Part shown: piece by piece, positions 55,654-63,231 of the stretch | Layout: the number at the start of each line of letters is the position of its first letter | Position numbering within the stretch: the stretch's first letter is position 1 | NCBI RefSeq assembly: GCF_900089495.1 | Contig: NZ_LT605203.1 | Location: 3,630,179 to 3,694,178 of the forward strand | DNA: 64,000 nucleotides | Source of the DNA: Thiomonas sp. X19 | Lineage (GTDB): Bacteria > Pseudomonadota > Gammaproteobacteria > Burkholderiales > Burkholderiaceae_C | Direction: 5' to 3' | The notes under the pieces: generated by a model | Told to the model about the DNA's origin: nothing | Database searches by the model: none | What the model saw: the letters and a program-made list of their open reading frames with translations, nothing else | Made by a program: the position numbers and the translations under genes

Positions 55654-55893
55654 CTACGAGGCGGCCTGCTGGCGGTCGTGCGCAGCACGTTCCGCCCCCG
55701 CATTGGCAAGCTCGGCGCGGGCTGATTTGACCGCTGCGGCCAGGGCCTTCACGCACACATCGCTGGCGTCGAACACGAACCCCGCGCGGTCCGCATCGGC
55801 CTGCAGAGCCTGCAACTGTTGATGCAGTTCCGTGGGCAAACGCAGTGACATGGCGGCGGTTTTGGTCGGGGCTTTGGGCTTCAGGATGCTCAT
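55654..55893 (-). CDS. Small ribbon-helix-helix-like protein, possible relaxosome accessory
   Basis: A 79-residue protein: basic N-terminus (MSILKPKAPTKTAA), then MSLRLPTELHQQLQALQADA, the beta-strand and first helix of a ribbon-helix-helix fold, and FDASDVCVKALAAAVKSARA. Such proteins often bind oriT beside a relaxase or repress a mobilisation operon. It directly follows the MobC-like gene (22 bp). The role is inferred from fold and place. Confidence 0.6.
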   Translation of the reverse strand: MSILKPKAPTKTAAMSLRLPTELHQQLQALQADADRAGFVFDASDVCVKALAAAVKSARAELANAGAERAAHDRQQAAS

Positions 55894-55915
55894 GATTTCT
55901 CCTTCGGATGGCGGG

Positions 55916-56659
55916 TTAAGAAAGCGATTCTGTAAACGTTTTGTACACAGTGAAGGCGAGATTCGCGTGATGTTTGGCGGGGTCGATCTTGGTGTCGATG
56001 CCCGCAATCTGCACGCGCCTGACGCCAAGGATCAGGCGCTGCACGCGGTCGCGTGTGACCTCGTCGGGCGAGCTCCAGATCACGCGGCCCCACTTGCCTT
56101 GATGCATGGCCGTCAGGTGGCCGGCCAGCACGTTGCGGTAGGCTTTCGGGCTCTTGACGCTGCGCTCGATCTCCACGGCAACACGATGGCCGGTGGCCGT
56201 CAGGAGCACGGCGTCGGGCTTCTTGACCCCGGCTTTCGTTGCCGCCAGACGGTCGCCTGAAATCCACTGCTTGACCTTGCCGCTGTGTACAGCTTGTATA
56301 CGCGCACGCTGCACAGCCAGCGTGTGTTTGAGTGTCACGAGGCTGAATCGGGCGGGCTCGAAATGACGCTCGATCGGGTCTTCGCTCGCCGGGTCGAACG
56401 CCATGGACTGGCCGCGCGACGTGATGCCCACAACCCAGAACGTCGCCAGGCCATCGCCCAGCGCAATCGGGTGCCGCTTGACCAGCCCGGCGCGTTCCAA
56501 GGTGGAGACAGTGGCGCGCGAAGCCCGCGCTTCCACGCCCAAAAGTTCGGCGATCACCTGCGGCGATGTGTACAACTCATCGCGCAAAAAACGGAGAATC
56601 GCGGTGCGCTTTTCTTCTGCGCGCGCGGCGCGGATTTTGGGGTCGGTGATGATGGGCAT
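55916..56659 (-). CDS. MobC-like / replication-relaxation family protein
   Basis: A 247-residue protein with an N-terminal winged helix (KRTAILRFLRDELYTSPQVI, ASRATVSTLERAGLVKRHPI) and a C-terminal nuclease-like part (KPDAVLLTATGHRVAVEIER, SVKSPKAYRNVLAGHL) with a D...E-x-E pattern. This is the replication-relaxation family (Replic_Relax), which includes MobC of CloDF13, a relaxase of the MOBC class. In CloDF13 it works with the coupling protein MobB, and here too a coupling-type ATPase gene lies directly upstream. A TGTACA-type palindrome overlaps the ribosome binding site. Confidence 0.75.
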   Translation of the reverse strand: MPIITDPKIRAARAEEKRTAILRFLRDELYTSPQVIAELLGVEARASRATVSTLERAGLVKRHPIALGDGLATFWVVGITSRGQSMAFDPASEDPIERHFEPARFSLVTLKHTLAVQRARIQAVHSGKVKQWISGDRLAATKAGVKKPDAVLLTATGHRVAVEIERSVKSPKAYRNVLAGHLTAMHQGKWGRVIWSSPDEVTRDRVQRLILGVRRVQIAGIDTKIDPAKHHANLAFTVYKTFTESLS

Positions 56660-56660
56660 G

Positions 56661-56677
56661 TGTACACCTTGTATACG
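56661..56677. promoter_or_regulatory. TGTACAC-type repeat at the MobC-like gene start
   Basis: TGTACACCTTGTATACG overlaps the ribosome binding site of the MobC-like gene. The same 17 bases with one change occur inside that gene at 56286-56302, and a looser copy at 55931-55948. Possible binding site of the winged-helix protein itself. Confidence 0.4.
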
Positions 56678-56705
56678 TTGCCCCCGGCCAGCGCCGGGGT
56701 TTGGG

Positions 56706-58274
56706 TCACTTCAAAAGGTCGTCGAGGCTGTCGGCGCCGACCTGTTCGGCCTGGGCTTCGGGTTCCTCTTGATGTGATTCAGCATCAAGCGAAACCGTCG
56801 GCGCGGCGGGCTTCTCGACGCGCAACGGCTCCGGCGTCTGGCCGGCCTGGAGCCAGCGGGTCGAGAGAAAGAAGGCCGTCCCCAGCCCGAACACCACGCC
56901 CACTGATGCCTGGTCGCCCACGGGCTTTGGCAGGTGGCTGAACACATGTGGCGGCATGAATTCGCGGCTGGCATGCGTCCACGATGTGTTGGTGCTCCCG
57001 CCGTTGTCGTTCTGGCTGCTGCTCATGGTCTGCACGTCGGCGCGCTGTGCGCCGGCCAGCCGCGAAAGCTCCAAGGCCGTCGCTGAATCGAGCATCTTGT
57101 AGGCGAACTTGATGCCCGAGTTGCCCCAGATCGCGCCCCGCACAGCCTTGGGGCTCAAGCCAGGGCAATCGTCGAGATCGCCGAGGCTCTGGTGCGCAAA
57201 CATCAGGTGCGAATTGCGGTCACGGATGGTGCCTGCGGCGCGTAGGGCAGCGGGCGACAGCAGATATTTCAGTTCGTCAAGAAACAAGCAAACCGGCTTT
57301 GACTTGTCGCGCCGGTCTTCCAGCACCTGCAACAAGCGCTGCAAAAGCAGCTTTTGAGCGGCGGCGACCTCAAGTTTGGTCGTGCTGCCCATGACATACA
57401 AAACGACCCCGCCATCTTCTTCCAGCAGCGCCGCCAGGTCGATGCCCTGCTCGCGGGTCGCGAACGCCTTCACCCGCCCGAGCTGCCTGAGCTCGCGCCA
57501 GAGATTTTCTTTTTCAGTCACTAATTCATCGGCGCCAGCCGCCGTGATGATGTCTTGCATGCTCCGGGCCGGGTCGGCGGCCACGGCTTCGGCAATCCAA
57601 GACGTTGCTTCTCGATCCCCTCCCCGGTAAAAATCGACCCCGGCATCGCCCGTTTTGCCGAGCTCCAGGGCCACCTGCAGCAGCTCTTCCACCTGGTCGG
57701 GCCGGCATGAATGAAACGGGTTGATCTGGGGGAAGCTCGCCGTGTGCCGCAGGTCAATGACCAAGACCGGGAAGCCATGCTTTTCGCCCATTCGCGCCAG
57801 CACGCCGGGTAGCATTTCGTCGGGTTTTGGGTCGAACACCACGACCGCTTCGCCAGATGCAGCCAATTGGCTCAACAGCACGCCGGCCAGGCTCGACTTG
57901 CCGACGCCACTTTCTCCCAAGATTTCCAAATGGTTTTTGTCGAGCGTCTGGCGTGGCAAATAGATGGGCTTGCGTTTGCCATCCAGGCCAATGAAGACCC
58001 CCTTTTTCAAGTTGATGTATTGCTCGGGGTCGAAGCCCAGGGCCAGGCCTTTCAAATAGGCCGCATCTTCTTCCACGTCCCGGATGCCTGACCGCACATC
58101 TCCTGGCGCCGAGGTCATGACCCTCCACCAAAAAATGGCGGCCAGGGCCGCGCCGGCCATCATGACCGCGATGCCCAGCCGCCCATGATTGAAAAGAGAA
58201 AGCAGAATGTCTATCGCGAAACTCGCGCCGGCAATAAGCCCGAAGACTTTGAGCGCGCGGAAAAATTTAAGCAT
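56706..58274 (-). CDS. TraD/TraG-type coupling ATPase (MobB-like)
   Basis: A 522-residue ATPase with two N-terminal membrane helices (LIAGASFAIDILLSLF, LGIAVMMAGAALAAIFWW). Walker A is ILGESGVGKSSLAGVLLSQL, then AVVVFDPKPDEMLPGVLARM, and Walker B PVCLFLDELKYLLSPAAL. SHLMFAHQSLGDLDDCPG corresponds to the conserved Q of HerA/FtsK-type motors. This is a type IV coupling protein that would bring DNA with its relaxase to a secretion channel. GGAG lies seven bases before ATG 58274. It is upstream of the MobC-like gene, as mobB is of mobC in CloDF13. Confidence 0.82.
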   Translation of the reverse strand: MLKFFRALKVFGLIAGASFAIDILLSLFNHGRLGIAVMMAGAALAAIFWWRVMTSAPGDVRSGIRDVEEDAAYLKGLALGFDPEQYINLKKGVFIGLDGKRKPIYLPRQTLDKNHLEILGESGVGKSSLAGVLLSQLAASGEAVVVFDPKPDEMLPGVLARMGEKHGFPVLVIDLRHTASFPQINPFHSCRPDQVEELLQVALELGKTGDAGVDFYRGGDREATSWIAEAVAADPARSMQDIITAAGADELVTEKENLWRELRQLGRVKAFATREQGIDLAALLEEDGGVVLYVMGSTTKLEVAAAQKLLLQRLLQVLEDRRDKSKPVCLFLDELKYLLSPAALRAAGTIRDRNSHLMFAHQSLGDLDDCPGLSPKAVRGAIWGNSGIKFAYKMLDSATALELSRLAGAQRADVQTMSSSQNDNGGSTNTSWTHASREFMPPHVFSHLPKPVGDQASVGVVFGLGTAFFLSTRWLQAGQTPEPLRVEKPAAPTVSLDAESHQEEPEAQAEQVGADSLDDLLK

Positions 58275-58623
58275 TTTCAACTCCTTGTTTCTTGATGCTG
58301 AAAAGCGAGGCTGGAATCAGCAGACCAAGAAATCCGCCAGCCGCCGCCGCCTCCAGCGTCTTCGCCCAACCAAATCCGCCAGGCTGCATGCTGGTGTAAT
58401 ACAGCGCAGCCACGGCAAGCGCGCCATGGGTATGCTGGATAAACCAGTGACCCACGCCCAATGCATTCAATGCAGAGCCGAGCGTGAATGAAACCGCTGC
58501 GGCGAGCAATTGCTCGTGCGCGAGATAACCCGCGCTCGCGAGTAATGCGCCGAAAATCATGCAAAACAAGGTGGCGCGAATGCGAAAATGCGCCACCCTG
58601 ATCTTGTCCATTTTGTCGAGCAT
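58267..58623 (-). CDS. Small membrane protein beside the coupling ATPase
   Basis: A 118-residue protein with three or four hydrophobic segments (ATLFCMIFGALLASAGYLAH, LLAAAVSFTLGSALNALG, GGFLGLLIPASLFSI). Its stop overlaps the coupling ATPase start by eight bases, so the two are translationally coupled. It may assist the membrane domain of the ATPase. The family is not recognised. Confidence 0.6.
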   Translation of the reverse strand: MLDKMDKIRVAHFRIRATLFCMIFGALLASAGYLAHEQLLAAAVSFTLGSALNALGVGHWFIQHTHGALAVAALYYTSMQPGGFGWAKTLEAAAAGGFLGLLIPASLFSIKKQGVENA

Positions 58624-58625
58624 TT

Positions 58626-58850
58626 TTATGACTCCTGAATTGAAGTTGGAGGCTGATAGCCAAGCTCGGGCAGATGCTGACGGCGTGAGTAGTCCTGCAG
58701 CAGGAAGTCGCCGATTTGTTTGGATGCCTCGGCCAGGTGCGGCGGCAGGACGTGCGCGGCGCGATACCCACACGCGCCCGGCCTTGGGTAATGCTCCACG
58801 GTCGCAAGGGCCAGGCCCTCGCGCGTGATTTCAAGCTCGATGTACAGCAT
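58626..58850 (-). CDS. Small protein, 74 residues, unknown
   Basis: MLYIELEITREGLALATVEH, HVLPPHLAEASKQIGDFLLQ and RRQHLPELGYQPP. Cytoplasmic by composition. AGGAG lies six bases before the ATG and the stop is 2 bp before the next gene. No domain recognised; it is kept because of its tight operon spacing and ribosome binding site. Confidence 0.5.
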   Translation of the reverse strand: MLYIELEITREGLALATVEHYPRPGACGYRAAHVLPPHLAEASKQIGDFLLQDYSRRQHLPELGYQPPTSIQES

Positions 58851-58852
58851 GA

Positions 58853-58999
58853 TTACTCCTGGTGCGCGAAAATCACCGCCTGCGCGTGGCGCAATTGCGC
58901 GAGCGTTGGCGTGGGCGACAGCAGATAGGTCATGAATACGGCTTGCACAATCTGCATGATCAGCAGCATGGGCAGCCAAAAGCGCAGGTTCTTTTCCAT
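58853..58999 (-). CDS. Very small single-pass membrane protein, 48 residues
   Basis: MEKNLRFWLPMLLIMQIVQA, VFMTYLLSPTPT and a short polar tail. One membrane helix. GGAGA lies seven bases before ATG 58999 and the stop is 2 bp before the next start. The operon position supports it being real. Confidence 0.5.
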   Translation of the reverse strand: MEKNLRFWLPMLLIMQIVQAVFMTYLLSPTPTLAQLRHAQAVIFAHQE

Positions 59000-59015
59000 G
59001 TTCGATTCTCCGGGT

Positions 59016-59468
59016 TTAATGTTGCGTAGGGTTGGTCGGTTCGGGATTTTGCGCGGGCGCAACGCGGCGGCGGTCTTGGATTTCACCGAGCATGACATGG
59101 AATAAGGCGCGCTCCTTGGCCGTCAGCTTTTCACGAACAAATGAACGATCGGCATCCGACCAGAGCTCGATTTCATAATCACCCGATGCAGCGTGGGTGA
59201 TTTGAAAATGGCGCGGAGTGCGCGGTGATGGCTTGCTGGCCTCGGTTTTGGCGATTTGCGCGGCGTGGGCGATGATGACGCGCTGCACAGCGGCGGGCGA
59301 TGTCGCAAAATCACGATTGAACGTCGAGATAATGCCAACAAGCATGTCAAAATCGCGACCCAAGTCCGCAAGCAGGCCAGCGACCGCCTGGCGGTCGCCG
59401 TGCGCACTCTGCAAAAATCGGGAATAAATAGCCTGGGCGATTTGGAAGGTTTTATTAGGGGTTTGCAT
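59016..59468 (-). CDS. Cytoplasmic element protein of unknown function
   Basis: A 150-residue protein, largely helical in the first 75 residues (KTFQIAQAIYSRFLQSAHGD, FDMLVGIISTFNRDFATSPA) and more mixed after that (FQITHAASGDYEIELWSDAD, LTAKERALFHVMLGEIQDRR). No family recognised. AGGAG lies before ATG 59468 and leader element copy 7 is upstream. Confidence 0.55.
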   Translation of the reverse strand: MQTPNKTFQIAQAIYSRFLQSAHGDRQAVAGLLADLGRDFDMLVGIISTFNRDFATSPAAVQRVIIAHAAQIAKTEASKPSPRTPRHFQITHAASGDYEIELWSDADRSFVREKLTAKERALFHVMLGEIQDRRRVAPAQNPEPTNPTQH

Positions 59469-59490
59469 GGTGGTGCTCCTGGTTGGGGGT

Positions 59491-59542
59491 GTGACGCATG
59501 GAAGTTGGGCGCCTACCTACATTCAGGGGCAGGCGAAATGAA
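59491..59542 (-). promoter_or_regulatory. Shared leader element, copy 7
   Basis: On the minus strand CATTTCGCCTGCCCCTGAAT, then GTAGGTAGGCGCCCAAC. It retains the TTTCGC-CTGAAT core, but the following hairpin is weak. This copy is at the head of the mobilisation part, showing that the element is not limited to envelope cargo. Confidence 0.5.
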
Positions 59543-59544
59543 AG

Positions 59545-59562
59545 AAAAGACGGGCAGACGGG
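59545..59562. repeat. 18-bp inverted repeat flanking the Toprim gene, left arm
   Basis: AAAAGACGGGCAGACGGG, exactly complementary to 60581-60598. The arms lie on either side of the Toprim gene, 1.0 kb apart. Confidence 0.7.
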
Positions 59563-59571
59563 GAAGAAGTG

Positions 59572-60564
59572 TCAGGACAAAACCCAGTCGTCCCAGCCCT
59601 TGCACGGCGCAGGCGGTGCCATGCGGACGACCTTGGCACCCGGCGCGCGCAGGGCGGCGACCAGGCGGTCAGCCTGGTGATGGCCTGGGGTGTCGTTGTC
59701 CTGCGCCAGGGCGGCGGTCTCGATGCCGAGCTCGTCCACCAGCCAGGCCAGCATCTGCTGCTGGTGTTGGCCCGGGTCGCCGCCGGTGCTCACGACCCAG
59801 GCAGGTTTTGAGGCCTGGGCGAGCCGGGCGTGCAGCGCCAGGCCTTTGATGGCGCTTTCTGTCACAACCAGCACGCGGCTTTCAGTTACCGGCGGCAAAA
59901 TCCAAAGGCCCTTTTTTCCCCTGCTGCCCTTTTTGCTGCGCGCGACATCGGTTTCACGAGGTCCGCGCAGCTCCGCCCACGTCACCGCTTGGTCTGGTTG
60001 AACATGAGGGAAAGCCAGATGCACAGCCCTGGGGTAGGGCGGATGGCCTGGCACATGCCCAGCCACGGCGCGCATGGCCAGCGCGTGCTTGATGGTGGAT
60101 AGGGGAATGCCGCGCTGGCCATGCAGATAGTCGATTGCCCACGCTGGCGCTTCGCACAGCGCCAGCGGCTTGGGAGGCTCCACGGTTGCGGCGGCCGCCT
60201 GGGGTGCTGGCAGCGGCATGGAAGCCCGCGCAGGGGCCGCATGACCGCCTGCCAGAGCTTGGCGCAAGGCACGGCGAGCATGGCCGAGATTCGCGCCTTG
60301 GTTGATATGCTGGTGCAGCGCGAGCCAGTCTCCACCACCGCCAGCGCCGCGCTTGGTTGGGTGCCAGATCCAGCCGGTGCGCCCCCTGCAGACGGTGATC
60401 AGTTCATCTGATGAGGTGCGCCAATAGCTGTAGCCAGCGCCGCCATGCTGGCGCTGCGCGGCTTGGTCATGGGTCAGGCCAAGAATTTCGGCCACGGCCT
60501 GGGGTGGCAGTTGGCGCAGGGCGGTAAGTTCGGCGCGGTCGTGGGTGATGGTGGTGGTTTTCAT
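59572..60564 (-). CDS. Toprim-domain primase-like protein
   Basis: A 330-residue protein. The N-terminal region carries CRGRTGWIWHPTKRGAGGGG, then LALHQHINQGANLGHARRAL. The middle has AIDYLHGQRGIPLSTIKHAL (DUF3991-like). The C-terminal Toprim domain is VLVVTESAIKGLALHARLAQ, WVVSTGGDPGQHQQQ and IETAALAQDNDTPGHHQADR with the DxD-like metal site. Such proteins prime or assist replication of plasmids and integrative elements. It lies downstream of the primase-helicase with a repeat-rich 156-bp gap between. Confidence 0.78.
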   Translation of the reverse strand: MKTTTITHDRAELTALRQLPPQAVAEILGLTHDQAAQRQHGGAGYSYWRTSSDELITVCRGRTGWIWHPTKRGAGGGGDWLALHQHINQGANLGHARRALRQALAGGHAAPARASMPLPAPQAAAATVEPPKPLALCEAPAWAIDYLHGQRGIPLSTIKHALAMRAVAGHVPGHPPYPRAVHLAFPHVQPDQAVTWAELRGPRETDVARSKKGSRGKKGLWILPPVTESRVLVVTESAIKGLALHARLAQASKPAWVVSTGGDPGQHQQQMLAWLVDELGIETAALAQDNDTPGHHQADRLVAALRAPGAKVVRMAPPAPCKGWDDWVLS

Positions 60565-60580
60565 AATTTGCAAATTCCTT

Positions 60581-60598
60581 CCCGTCTGCCCGTCTTTT
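60581..60598. repeat. 18-bp inverted repeat flanking the Toprim gene, right arm
   Basis: CCCGTCTGCCCGTCTTTT, the complement of 59545-59562. It lies 17 bp upstream of the Toprim start codon, in its leader. Confidence 0.7.
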
Positions 60599-60612
60599 TC
60601 TGTCCCTTGGTT

Positions 60613-60715
60613 TGGACGGATGGACGGATTGGACGGATGTTTGGTGGTTTTTCGGTCGGTACGCGCATATGGAGAGAAAACCTTCCAGTAAGCGTCCAAT
60701 CCGTCCATCCGTCCA
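60613..60715. repeat. GGACGGAT repeats in a 23-bp inverted repeat, candidate replication origin
   Basis: TGGACGGATGGACGGATTGG plus ACG (60613-60635) is exactly repeated in reverse at 60693-60715, 57 bp away. Each arm holds tandem GGACGGAT boxes, and the left arm has a further GGACGGATG directly after. It lies between the primase-helicase stop and the Toprim gene. Confidence 0.7.
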
Positions 60716-60720
60716 CGGCA

Positions 60721-62223
60721 TCAGGTGTCGGAGTTGGTTCTCAACCTGATGCCAAACCATCCGCGGTTTCCCTTCGCCTTTCCGGGAGTCAGATTCCGCT
60801 CCCTGAGGCGGTCTGCCAGGCTCTTGCTCGACATGGCGCGGTGCCCCATGCTCTCTGCCCACAGGCCGTAGGACTTGTAGAGGTCGGAAGTGCTGGTGAA
60901 CCACTCGCTTTGCCTGTCGTCTGCCAGGTCTGAAGCTGCGTGCAGCAAGCAATGGTCTTCTAGCCACATCCCCAGCACGTCGCTGTTTTTTCTGTATTCC
61001 GCATTGGCAAGCACCAGTGCTCGGGGCAGCTCGCCGAGCCCTTGCTCCAGCCAAAGGTGGAAGCCTTTAACTGCCCAGGCAAGGATGCCCGGCAGCTCAG
61101 CGGCCAACTTGTCCAGCAGGCGCTTGTCCTGCCTGTCCTTGGGGATGGTCACAGGGAACGGCACCAACACCACCCTCCTCCAGATGCCGTGGTCTGACCC
61201 TGTGATCACGGGGCGATGGTTTGTCACGAGCACAACCTTGAAACGCGGCCTGTATGTGAAAAATTCACGGTGCAGGAATCGCGCGGTGATCTCATCTTCA
61301 CCCGTCGCTTGCTTGATGATTCCCTCGTCCAAGCGCGCTCCCTCTGCCCCCTCGCTGGCAACCACAAGCCTGGCCTTGTCGAGCGCCGCCAAATCGTTTC
61401 TGATTGCATTCTGATCACGCTCGCAAAAAGTCGCGAACTGCACAGTCTGAGAGTAGGTGCCTAGCATTCGCTTGAGCACTTCAACCAGCACAGATTTGCC
61501 GTTTGCGCCCGTCCCGTGCATGACCACAAAAATCTGCTCACTCGTCGCGCCCGTTAGGCAGTAGCCAGCGAACTTTTGCAGCCAGTGCCTCACGTCCGGG
61601 TCGGGCTGGATTTGAGAGATGAACGCTTCCCATGTCGGGCACGCGACTTCTTCGTCGCCACCTTGCCAGTCGCACCCTGCCTGCCGGGTGACCATGTCTC
61701 TTGGCATGCCGGCTCGAAACTCGGTGGTTTCGCCCAGCTCGATCACACCATTGCGGACGCCCAGAAGCATGTCGTCGGCATCGAGGCGGCCTTGCTCCAC
61801 CGCAAGTCGTGGGTCGGTTGCAGCGAGACTGACCATGGCGTCGAGGCGAGGTTTGGCCTGGCTTTTCTGCGCGTGTCCAAGCAATGCCTGTGCCTCGGCT
61901 GCCAGCACCAACGAATAGGCCTTGTCCTGCTCCAGCGCAGCCTCAATTACCAACTTCGAGGCTTCAAGCAGCATGTCCCGCGTGACCTGAATTGCGTTTT
62001 GGGTCACCCTGCCGAGCGAATCAGTGTGCCAGCGATGGTCGATAAACTCCATCCACTGCCCCCGCGCGGGAACGTAGATCAGTTGCCCGGCATGGCGCTC
62101 GGCGAAACGCCCGGCGTTCGAAACGTCCGTCAGTTCCTTATCTTTGTCTGGCTGATTTAGCGCAGTTGAGGTGCCGCGGTGCGCAGCAACCCTAGTTTTT
62201 GTCTGACTTTTGGTTGTCGTCAT
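60721..62223 (-). CDS. P4/D5-type primase-helicase (superfamily 3)
   Basis: A 500-residue replication protein. The D5 N-terminal part (FAERHAGQLIYVPARGQWME, LGVRNGVIELGETTEFRAGM) precedes the SF3 helicase with Walker A VMHGTGANGKSVLVEVLKRM, the B region LDKARLVVASEGAEGARLDE and motif C FKVVLVTNHRPVITGSDHGI, WRRVVLVPF. A C-terminal winged-helix-like part ends the protein. The phage P4 alpha protein family starts replication from an iteron origin. ATG 62223 was chosen over TTG 62229. It lies two bases after the previous stop. Confidence 0.88.
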   Translation of the reverse strand: MTTTKSQTKTRVAAHRGTSTALNQPDKDKELTDVSNAGRFAERHAGQLIYVPARGQWMEFIDHRWHTDSLGRVTQNAIQVTRDMLLEASKLVIEAALEQDKAYSLVLAAEAQALLGHAQKSQAKPRLDAMVSLAATDPRLAVEQGRLDADDMLLGVRNGVIELGETTEFRAGMPRDMVTRQAGCDWQGGDEEVACPTWEAFISQIQPDPDVRHWLQKFAGYCLTGATSEQIFVVMHGTGANGKSVLVEVLKRMLGTYSQTVQFATFCERDQNAIRNDLAALDKARLVVASEGAEGARLDEGIIKQATGEDEITARFLHREFFTYRPRFKVVLVTNHRPVITGSDHGIWRRVVLVPFPVTIPKDRQDKRLLDKLAAELPGILAWAVKGFHLWLEQGLGELPRALVLANAEYRKNSDVLGMWLEDHCLLHAASDLADDRQSEWFTSTSDLYKSYGLWAESMGHRAMSSKSLADRLRERNLTPGKAKGNRGWFGIRLRTNSDT

Positions 62224-62225
62224 CG

Positions 62226-62687
62226 TCAAACCCCGTCACCGTCGAACAGGCACAGCTGCAGTTGCAAGGGCTGCTGGCGCGCAACAACGCTGGGCGCCGC
62301 CTTGGCCTGCTGCTGCGCCAGGCGCAACGCACGCTCGCGCAGCTCGGGCAGGTCGTCGAAGCCCCACATGTCGCCGCAGCGCGCCAGCCAGACCAGCCGC
62401 TGTGCCAGAATCTGCTGGGCGCGGCGCACGGTGCAGCGGGCCGCGTTGGCAAGCCAGGTGGTGCTGTACAGCACGCGAGCCTGCGCCAGCAGGTCGCGGC
62501 GGGCTTCAAGCTCTTGGTTGGCTTCGCCTGGCTGGGGTGTCAGGGCCTGGGCGATGGCGGCCTCTAGCACCCGGTTGCCAGCGCCCAGCGACAGCGATGC
62601 GCACGATTTCGGGCCTTGACTGCCGCCAAGGCGGCGGGCGTTGCGCATGGCACTTTTGAGCCTTTGGGCAAGTGTCTGAGAGCTCAT
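62226..62687 (-). CDS. Element protein of unknown function, 153 residues
   Basis: MSSQTLAQRLKSAMRNARRL, then long helices rich in Ala, Gln and Arg (VLEAAIAQALTPQPG, RRDLLAQARVLYSTTWLANA, CTVRRAQQILAQRLVWLARC, LRLAQQQAKAAPSVVAR). The look is of a DNA-binding or coiled-coil replication accessory, but no domain is recognised. The start overlaps the stop of the upstream gene (ATGA), and the stop is two bases before the primase-helicase. Confidence 0.6.
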   Translation of the reverse strand: MSSQTLAQRLKSAMRNARRLGGSQGPKSCASLSLGAGNRVLEAAIAQALTPQPGEANQELEARRDLLAQARVLYSTTWLANAARCTVRRAQQILAQRLVWLARCGDMWGFDDLPELRERALRLAQQQAKAAPSVVARQQPLQLQLCLFDGDGV

Positions 62688-62893
62688 ACCAGCCCCCGCA
62701 GGTCGGCGCCGGCTTCCAGCAACCAGGCCAGCGCGACGATTTCTCCGAGCTGGTCGCCGACCTCAGCGGCCGCAAGGGCTGCGGATTTGGCCTCTGCGGA
62801 GAGGGCTTCGAGCGCGGCCCGCGCATGGTGGCGGCGCAGCGCTTCGACTTCTGCAGGGGTAGCGAAGCGGTTGGGGTTGCGGGGGGCGCTCAT
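62684..62893 (-). CDS. Small helical element protein, 69 residues
   Basis: MSAPRNPNRFATPAEVEALR, RHHARAALEALSAEAKSAAL and VGDQLGEIVALAWLLEAGAD. Two helices by composition. ATGA overlaps at both ends with its neighbours show that it is an operon member. Function unknown. Confidence 0.6.
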   Translation of the reverse strand: MSAPRNPNRFATPAEVEALRRHHARAALEALSAEAKSAALAAAEVGDQLGEIVALAWLLEAGADLRGLV

Positions 62894-63231
62894 TTGGCAC
62901 CCCCTTGCAGGGCAGCGCCCTTGCGCGGCCGGCCCCGACCCCGCCGGGGCGCGGCAGCTGGGGTGGCGGCGGCGGGAGCCGGGTCTTGCTGTTGGGTGCC
63001 TTGGGTGCCGAGCGCGTCAACAAACGAGAGTAGGTCGGCAGTGCGCACCATGCGCCGCCCACCGATTTTGACTGTTGGCAGCTGGACTGTGCCAGTGCAT
63101 AGCCAGTTTCTGACTGTCTGTTGCGCGATACCTAAGGCAGTGGCGCACTCATCTATTGAGATGAGAAGTGGCTGAACTGGTTTTTGCTCGCGAGCTTCGC
63201 GCGAGTGTTGGGTTTCGATGCGTGGCGACAT
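62890..63231 (-). CDS. AlpA/excisionase-like helix-turn-helix protein
   Basis: A 113-residue protein. LLISIDECATALGIAQQTVR and NWLCTGTVQLPTVKIGGRRM, followed by VRTADLLSFV, is the MerR-like helix-turn-helix with wing found in AlpA and excisionases. The C-terminal tail is Ala/Pro-rich and then basic (PRRGRGRPRKGAA), AT-hook-like. It is the first gene of the replication operon and the best candidate for the element's excision or replication control factor. Confidence 0.75.
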   Translation of the reverse strand: MSPRIETQHSREAREQKPVQPLLISIDECATALGIAQQTVRNWLCTGTVQLPTVKIGGRRMVRTADLLSFVDALGTQGTQQQDPAPAAATPAAAPRRGRGRPRKGAALQGGAK

